This document shows positions 56,454-64,000 of a DNA stretch of 64,000 nt, piece after piece. This DNA is from Buxus sempervirens (Eukaryota > Streptophyta > Magnoliopsida > Buxales > Buxaceae). The position numbers were made by a program, and so were the translations under genes. The notes below the pieces were generated by a model. It had not been told where the DNA came from. It did not search any database and saw nothing but the letters and a program-made list of their open reading frames with translations. Each line of letters begins with the position of its first letter. The first letter of the stretch is position 1. The DNA lies in NCBI GenBank assembly GCA_947561395.2, contig OX387190.1, positions 39,544,392 to 39,608,391 of the forward strand. The letters are read 5' to 3'.

Positions 56454-58214
56454 ACTATTGTTCATTGAGGTGGCTGATTTTGCACCAGATAAATCTAAAG
56501 AGGGCTTATCAGTTACAAGGACAACAATGTTAACTTGTGCTTCAATTTCAGTCTAGTCAATAAATTCCTCGTGTCTTGTAGGTTATTTTTCGTTGTACTG
56601 CTTCCATAGCTGAAGCTTGTGTTCCCATTGCCGTTAACATTATTATTAACTTGTTATTACTTTGCAACTTATACTGTACTCTGTTGTTTTAATTTTCCAA
56701 CATGAACTGGTTGAATAGGTTCATCATTTTATCAACACTACTTTGTTGCGGTGGATTCATTTACAAAACACGAGTGGAACATCAGGTTGGTTCTCTCTCT
56801 CACTCTAATTTTTTTTTTATCTGCATACCAGCATTGGTTGGATCAGGGTAGACTAAACCTTTCTTCTCTCCATAATTAATGATGTTTCTTCCAGTAGTTA
56901 TTTATCACTGATTTTTTGCTCTGCAGCATGGTCTTGATGCCTTGCCAGGCATGACAACTCTATCAGCTTGCTTAGAAACCGTAAGTGGGGTGTTTTAGCT
57001 TATATAACTATCTAGTTATTGATTGTCAGAAATTCAAAGTCAAGTCATCTGGTTTTTGATTTCCAAGTCAAACTACATATATTTAGTTGAGTTGTGACTT
57101 GAAAGAGGACAGGCAGGCTGGGGAGATATCATTTTACGAATCTTAGTGTTGTTTGGTTTGTACATGTCATCTGGTTTTTTCCCATTTTTCTTTTGGGGTG
57201 GGGCTGGAGGAGTTGCTGTGGGATTGGACCACCGCCATTCCACATGGCAAAAACATCCAATTCACTCGCTAACAGCTGCCATTTTAGATGTGAAAGAAAG
57301 TTTGACACACTTACTACATTATACAGATCCATGTCGCCTACCCAGAAGGTTTATCGAATGGAGAGTTCTTGCTAGCTTGTTATACACATCAGAAGACCTC
57401 ATGCTTCTGGAAAATTAAAGCTGGTCGATTGATCAGAAAACATTTTCCATAATTTCGGGGTGCTTGTGATAGATTAGAGCTTAAAGTCTCATTTGGCCAG
57501 GCCGACATCACTGGATATAGAAACGTGAATTAGGTAGTAATTTCATGTGTCTGGAGAAAAAGAAAAAAGATTAGTTACCCAAAGAAAGTAATCTTTTATC
57601 CTTTGTGGTGGGTGAAAATAATCTTGTACCCAAACATGAAAGTAATATTTCATTGCCAGTTGGTATAGTAACCATGATTTCACAGACTGGTGTATGACAG
57701 TATAATTGCATCCAATGCTTGACATTGAGTCGTTATAATAACTTATCATTGTTTTATGACATCATTGTCCTTACTACAATGTTGCTACACTATTTCAACT
57801 GCTTTCCAGTTGGCACACGATTCGGGGAAAGATTTTGCTAAAACGAGAAAAATTGCAAGATGGATGCTCCCAAAAACGCACCTTGTTTTTGGGTTCCATT
57901 GTCCCTTAAATTGGGACTTTATAAACTAAGCAACTCAGCCAAATTAATGCTTCATTGCATATTCAACTTCATACTTCATTGCTTATCCTACTTCATGCTT
58001 CATTGCTTAGCTGTTCAATTTATTTCCTATTTTGTGCAAAAATCCTCTAAGTAGTTGGTTGAATTTTTGAAAAACCTAGGTGACTAGAAGTGGAGGCTAC
58101 TCACAGGCTGCAGACATTAATAGTGCCTTCATTACTCGTGCCTCTTGGGAGCGCCAGTCTGTTCCTGGTCAAGGAACACAGAGGACTAGTGAAACAAGAT
58201 ATGGCTCAATCTGA
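35867..58214 (+). CDS. ATG27 / MRH-like type I membrane protein
   Basis: Seventeen exons: 35867-35927, 36070-36161, 37361-37399, 37513-37566, 38877-38951, 40561-40626, 40747-40789, 51222-51267, 51720-51813, 51903-51955, 53150-53234, 53371-53473, 53556-53648, 54408-54474, 56719-56785, 56927-56980, 58080-58214. All are GT-AG and in phase; 1227 nt gives 408 residues. A signal peptide (hydrophobic about 15-35, [19 protein letters not shown]) precedes a cysteine-rich luminal part starting [19 protein letters not shown], with [20 protein letters not shown]. One TM helix (about 315-339) is followed by a 69-residue tail ending YGSI. The architecture matches ATG27/mannose-6-phosphate-receptor homology proteins cycling between Golgi, endosome and vacuole. 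Intron 7 is 10.4 kb of nested transposons. The start is the only ATG giving the signal peptide. The plant role is inferred from the family. Confidence 0.9.
36245..36985. repeat. diverged inverted repeat in intron 2 of the ATG27-like gene
   Basis: The stretch 36245-36365 and the stretch 36885-36980 are imperfect reverse complements of each other (shared words: CATGTAG/AATGTAG, AGGGATC, TATGGA). The arms of about 95 bp enclose about 520 bp with no recognised gene. It may be an old TIR element. Confidence 0.4.
42338..42737. mobile_element. solo LTR (~400 bp) nested in the LINE
   Basis: It begins TGTTAGG and ends CCTAACAAACA. Flanking AGCCT (42333-42337) and AACCT (42738-42742) form a 5-bp duplication with one mismatch. 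The interior word TTTATGTGGTTCGGCCTTAA resembles LTRs of plant Ty1/copia elements, but the superfamily is uncertain. LINE coding sequence resumes on the right. Confidence 0.6.
43421..43764 (+). repeat. 5' LTR of the Ty3/gypsy element
   Basis: 344 bp, TG...CA type. It contains G19 at 43529-43547 and is near-identical to the 3' LTR apart from about ten substitutions and the G-tract length. Confidence 0.95.
43768..43780 (+). other. primer-binding site
   Basis: TGGTATCAGTGCC starts three bases after the 5' LTR. It matches the usual initiator-Met tRNA complement TGGTATCAGAGC with one change. Confidence 0.85.
43826..48449 (+). pseudogene. gag-pol of the Ty3/gypsy element, with stops and frameshifts
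   Basis: Gag begins [16 protein letters not shown] zinc-knuckle-like motif [14 protein letters not shown] lies at about 44826-44868, with atypical spacing. The protease has IDCGATHNF (about 45073). RT has [10 protein letters not shown] and the catalytic FFDD (46090-46101); RNase H has [14 protein letters not shown] (about 46530). Integrase shows the H...H part, but the first cysteine pair reads CHVYQ instead of CxxC. The C-terminus carries a chromodomain-like [19 protein letters not shown]. Breaks are a frameshift and stop near 44390, TAG at 45058-45060, TGA at 46249-46251 and a frameshift near 47585. The last frame runs about 80 nt into the 3' LTR. No function is expected from this copy. Confidence 0.9.
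48356..48367 (+). other. polypurine tract
   Basis: GGCAGGGGGTAT-like purine stretch immediately before the 3' LTR, the usual plus-strand priming site. It overlaps the end of the pol frame. Confidence 0.6.
48368..48731 (+). repeat. 3' LTR of the Ty3/gypsy element
   Basis: 364 bp; longer than the 5' LTR because the G tract is 37 bases (48477-48513) rather than 19. Confidence 0.95.
49420..49815. repeat. tandem duplication, period 198 bp
   Basis: GATATCTGGCCAAGTAACTA occurs at 49444 and 49642, and the following GCGTTCATTTTGGGAAATGC and GGAATGAGTTCC words repeat in the same order. Both copies carry the GGGCCT(C/T)GT(T/G)TGG word of the MITE family. Confidence 0.75.
49555..51024. mobile_element. 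large inverted-repeat element, split by a hAT insertion
   Basis: The arms at about 49720-50165 and 50594-51020 are imperfect inverses (examples: CAAAGAGT...ATTACAAGTTTG, AATGTTTTATA, CATTTCTCATTTT). The outer ends carry GGGCCTTGTGTGG and, inverted, GGGCTGGTTTGG. The centre was opened by the hAT at 50175-50585. There is no transposase, and exact ends and superfamily are unresolved; the termini resemble Tourist/PIF MITEs. Confidence 0.55.
50175..50585. mobile_element. hAT-like non-autonomous element, 411 bp
   Basis: The ends TAGAGCTGGCAA and, inverted, TAGAGGTGGCAA are flanked by identical GTTCTAAG at 50167-50174 and 50586-50593 (8-bp target duplication). The interior is dense in CGGGTTGGGT and ACCCGACCCG words. 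Same terminal type as the element at 14300-15153. Confidence 0.9.
56400..56452. repeat. (CT)n microsatellite in intron 14
   Basis: About 25 uninterrupted CT units in intron 14 of the ATG27-like gene. The duplicate at 2176 starts just downstream of the corresponding point. Confidence 0.95.
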
Positions 58215-59234
58215 ACTGAAGCGAACACATCAAAATTTTCAGATGTTTGATATTTCTTTTCTTCTTTCCTTCCCAATGGATACTATAGAAAATCTGAATG
58301 GTTGTGGTGAGCTACAGATAATTGGTTCGCTGTTATTTTCCTCTCAATCACGTGTCATTATAATGTTTCTGATTGGTCAATCATTTGGATAGTTTTAACA
58401 ATTCTTGTTAACAGTTTCCTGTCAAAATTTTAGTGACTACAGGGGAATTGTTATTACTATTACTATCGATATCATATTAACCGCTGTCATGATCTTTATT
58501 TTCTTTGTTGTGTCATGAAATAAATGAAGAGTAAACCAGGTAGGGTATAGAAAGCCGAGTGAACATGATGTTTAGAGTGTAGATGATGATGCCTTTTCTT
58601 TTTCATATATATTTTTGTTCCCATTACTGTTTTTATGTTAGATGATTCTTGAATCAGGTGGAATAGAAAAGCCTTTTGCTCTGAAATTGACCCATGTTTT
58701 GTACCCATGCTGTTGGCCTTGACAGTGGGTCTTCTAAAGATTTGTCAAATGGTTTAATTTGCAAGAATCATGGCATTCAATCTCGGTCTTTTCTGTATGA
58801 GTCATTAACCATCAACTCCTAGCTTAAAAGAAAGAGTTAGTGTATGTTTGTACGAGTCTTATCCTCATATATCTACTAGGACCCAATTCCTACTCATTTG
58901 AGGCATGTGCACAGAGTTGGGAGGACAAATTCTCCTTTTCTTCTCTCTCTCTCGCTCTATATTTGTGTGTGCATGTGCGCGTGTGAATGATTTATTTAAC
59001 TTTCTATATATTTCTATGTGATCTATTCTTTTGTCCTCCTGGAGTGTAGTAATTATGGAAAATAGAGACACGGATTGGTTTTCAGCCATTAACAACAGTA
59101 GGGTGTTTAGGAACCTGTTTCATCCATTGGAATCACAATTCAAATGTTTTTAGTTCATACACTTCACCAGCATTCAAACTCAGGAAAGAAGAAAAACCAA
59201 TACTCACTTCTGAAATGATCAAAGTTTATATTTT
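58215..59234. other. intergenic between convergent genes
   Basis: Holds the 3' UTRs of the ATG27-like gene (+) and the peroxidase (-). It includes a short CT/CA-rich stretch near 58943-58985. No other gene was seen. Confidence 0.5.
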
Positions 59235-61634
<2,400 letters not shown>

Positions 61635-61697
61635 TGTTTCAAGCTCTAGTCAAGGTACTATTGCTAGTGATGGTGCATGTTGTTTGGTCATTGGTTG

Positions 61698-61706
61698 TAT
61701 TTATAG
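61698..61706 (-). promoter_or_regulatory. TATA box of the peroxidase gene
   Basis: CTATAAATA on the - strand, 64 bp upstream of the peroxidase ATG, a plausible distance for a short 5' leader. Confidence 0.65.
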
Positions 61707-64000
61707 AGCTAATTAGTCATCAAAATCAACTGCTCCGCCCCACCAAATCCTCTCAATAAACCTAATACGGATAGCGTTGCCCTTGTCATCTTGTAGACCG
61801 GTTTTTTTTTTTTAATAATGTAAATGTATTGTGAATTCATCAGAAACTTTTCAGAGAAAATTTGATAGTATTTTTCATGGTTAATTGTCCACAAGTTGAT
61901 ATGAATTATAAGTATATATAACGAGATATTCAGAAAATCAAAAAGAGATAAATCAAGAAAGCATATTGACGAGGGAAAGAAGGAATATTCTCTGGCACTT
62001 GATATTTGATATATTGAATGTTTTACCTGCTCCAAGATCAATCCGCGTGGAGATGATGTAACCAAGTCCAACAGATTTTGTTGTTTGTCCACAGTTCACA
62101 TTGCTGAATTGACTGCTTGTTTATAATGTACTTCACTGAATTGACCTTTCAATTGGATGCTGGCCTTACTAATTTGGGTAAGGTTTTACACACACACAAC
62201 ATACTGTTGGGAAAATTTCTTTTCCCTTATGACAATTGGATGACAAAGTGTTATTAGTTCTAATAAAATTCTTTTAAGTGTTGTATAGCAAGTGAAGAAA
62301 AGATTCATGAATTAAATAAGAAAAATCTGAACATGATGTTTTCTTGAAGATGCTACAAACAGTTTTAGTGGTAACCTGTTGTAGCTACACCTGTAACAGA
62401 ATATGTGTTTAAAACAACTTCTGTTATCATTCTGCTAGAGAGTTAAACTTTTCAGTTAGAGTGTTGTTTGTTAGTTATAGCTTCTGTTAATTCTAGGATA
62501 AAAAGGAGATCTGCAGAATTGAAGAGGTAATTTTCGAACAAGAGAGTCTTGGGGGAAAGAGAGGAGGATCGAGAGATTAGAGAAGTGAAGGAAAGCTGAT
62601 TTGTTGCTTCATGGACTGATTGAAGCTTTGGAGATCAACTGATTCAGATCTGGAATTGATTTGAAATCACAACATGAACCAATTCAAGGTGTGCTCATGG
62701 ATTCTTGGAGTTGTCAAGATGGTTGGGGAAATCAAGAGCTGTGGATTGATGGGTCGTGGAATCGACTAAAAGTGAGATTTATCTTAGATGTGATTTCTTG
62801 TAAATCTAACACTCTTGTATTCATCTTTTCATAATGTATTGGTTTTTGAGGATTTGTCTCCCTAAAAACACCCGAGGTTTTACGTAATGGAAGTCTAGGG
62901 TTTCCTCGTTAATTCTTGTGTTGTTTTACTATTTTGTTAATTGGTTGTGTTCAAGATTCATAGAGAAAAGGCTTGAGATTTAGAAATCTCACACACGTAA
63001 TCTCGAAGTAGCAGTGGAGACCGGAGAATGCTTCAAACCAATATAAATGGGCCTGTCATCAATGTCAGATGATAAACCGTGTAACCCGAAATGGATGAGA
63101 TGAAGGGTACCGCAATGTAATTTTCACTCGAAAGCTCTGAAGCTCTCAACCGACATGTATAACAACCCTACTAACCCAACCATCACTACGTTGTTATAAC
63201 GAACATTACGAGTACTTTTGACTTCGTATTTGATTTGACAAGGGAATGAAGTTTCCAAAGTCTCTATCAGGAACAGACGATTAACCAGACGGGGTGAGCA
63301 AATTTTCATTTTAATGGTTTTGAGGCTACTGTCGGTCTCACCAGCCAGACTATGGGCTTGACAACCATTAGGGTATTCGGCACCATATCGTGATGTGACA
63401 TGTATTGATTTTGTCCGCCACTCATGGGCCCTTTGAATAGTTCAAATGTGCCAATCATTCCACAGTTGGAATAATGTAGCTGCCATGTTCGGATTTTAGT
63501 ATGCCTTGCAGCATCAGAGGCTTGCTTTTGGGAACTTGAAACCATAATTGAAAGTGGAGGGGTCGACAACATGCCCCTTCTTCTATGGAAATTTAATTCA
63601 ATCCCAATCTTTTGCTTCACTGTTTGAGGTAATAGCTTTATTGATTTCTGCTCCACACTTTTTTTTTTTTGTTTTTGGTAAAGATTTCTGCTCCACACTT
63701 CACAGATCTATAAACTACAAGGGTTAATTAAGTCAAAGTGAGTGATTGGTGCATTCGGTTTCAAAAAATACTTCTCTACTAAATCATTTCAAAAGACGAG
63801 AAAGTTGTGTCCGTACAGGCGGTGCAGCATTACCCAGCCAAATTTGAATAAGGGTGCAAAGGATTAAACAAGAATGATGATGTAAAGGGCTTTGCTTGGA
63901 ACAAGTAGCCGTGAGTTCAACCTGCTCCTGCGATATTTTCAATCTTGGGAGAGTTTTTCGGGGTTCAACGTGAATGGGAAAGGTAAGCGCGTATACCAGT
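61707..64000. other. peroxidase upstream region, no further genes
   Basis: AT-rich sequence. The segment 62205-63000 starts TGTTGGG and has LTR-like composition, but no matching end or target duplication was found. Open frames on the - strand (61709-62092, 63306-63698) show no domain. A short poly-T insertion with an 18-bp duplication lies at 63643-63700. Confidence 0.5.
63643..63700. repeat. 18-bp direct repeat flanking a 22-bp poly-T insertion
   Basis: GATTTCTGCTCCACACTT is repeated exactly at 63643-63660 and 63683-63700; between them is a T-rich 22-mer ending GGTAAA. It resembles a target-site duplication around a minimal retroposed tail. Confidence 0.7.

Noticed and set aside
62205..63000. 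candidate solo LTR beginning TGTTGGGAAAA
   Set aside because: No matching CA end and no target duplication could be found.

Overview
This window is nuclear DNA of a flowering plant. The genes have many small exons with GT-AG introns, and several introns are several kilobases long and full of transposons. Protein matches are all plant families. The long TE-loaded introns would fit a woody eudicot or magnoliid, but the species cannot be named from the sequence. There is one 200-base assembly gap of Ns at 29045-29244.

Gene layout, left to right. (1) The last two coding pieces of a TLC-domain-like membrane protein, + strand, 3-706. (2) A broken duplicate of the 3' part of a gene that lies about 54 kb further on, 2176-3885, carrying a nested inverted-repeat transposon. 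(3) A complete V-ATPase V0 subunit d gene, - strand, 10 coding exons, 4960-11969, with a decayed RTE-type LINE in its longest intron. (4) A Mutator-like element holding a captured DUF761-type gene fragment, 12410-14013, then a hAT-like element, 14300-15153. (5) A complete 26S proteasome ATPase RPT4 gene, - strand, 10 exons, 16260-23597, divergent across 319 bp from (6) a small basic conserved protein gene, + strand, 23917-25307. (7) A decayed region, 25.4-33 kb, with a frameshifted glycosyltransferase exon, a short solo-LTR-like repeat, the gap and two orphan 5' exons. (8) A hAT-like element with a captured ABCC-transporter fragment, 33080-35115. (9) A complete 17-exon gene for a 408-residue type I membrane protein of ATG27/mannose-6-phosphate-receptor-like architecture, + strand, 35867-58214. 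(10) A complete four-exon class III peroxidase gene, - strand, 59235-61634, convergent with (9).

The most structured part is the 10.4-kb intron 7 of the ATG27-like gene. It holds an L1-type LINE interrupted by a solo LTR and by a nearly complete but decayed Ty3/gypsy chromovirus (43421-48731, target duplication CTTTA). Behind these lies a large inverted-repeat region that was itself split by a 411-bp hAT element with an 8-bp target duplication. The four complete multi-exon gene models close exactly in phase (351, 398, 408 and 345 residues), as does the two-exon small gene (118 residues). The genes are functionally unrelated housekeeping or secretory-pathway genes. I see no operon-like or clustered pathway, and no clear case for a new biological system. 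The strongest leads are the two transposons carrying host gene fragments, the partial duplication of the ATG27-like gene, and the tyrosine sorting-type motif at that protein's C-terminus.
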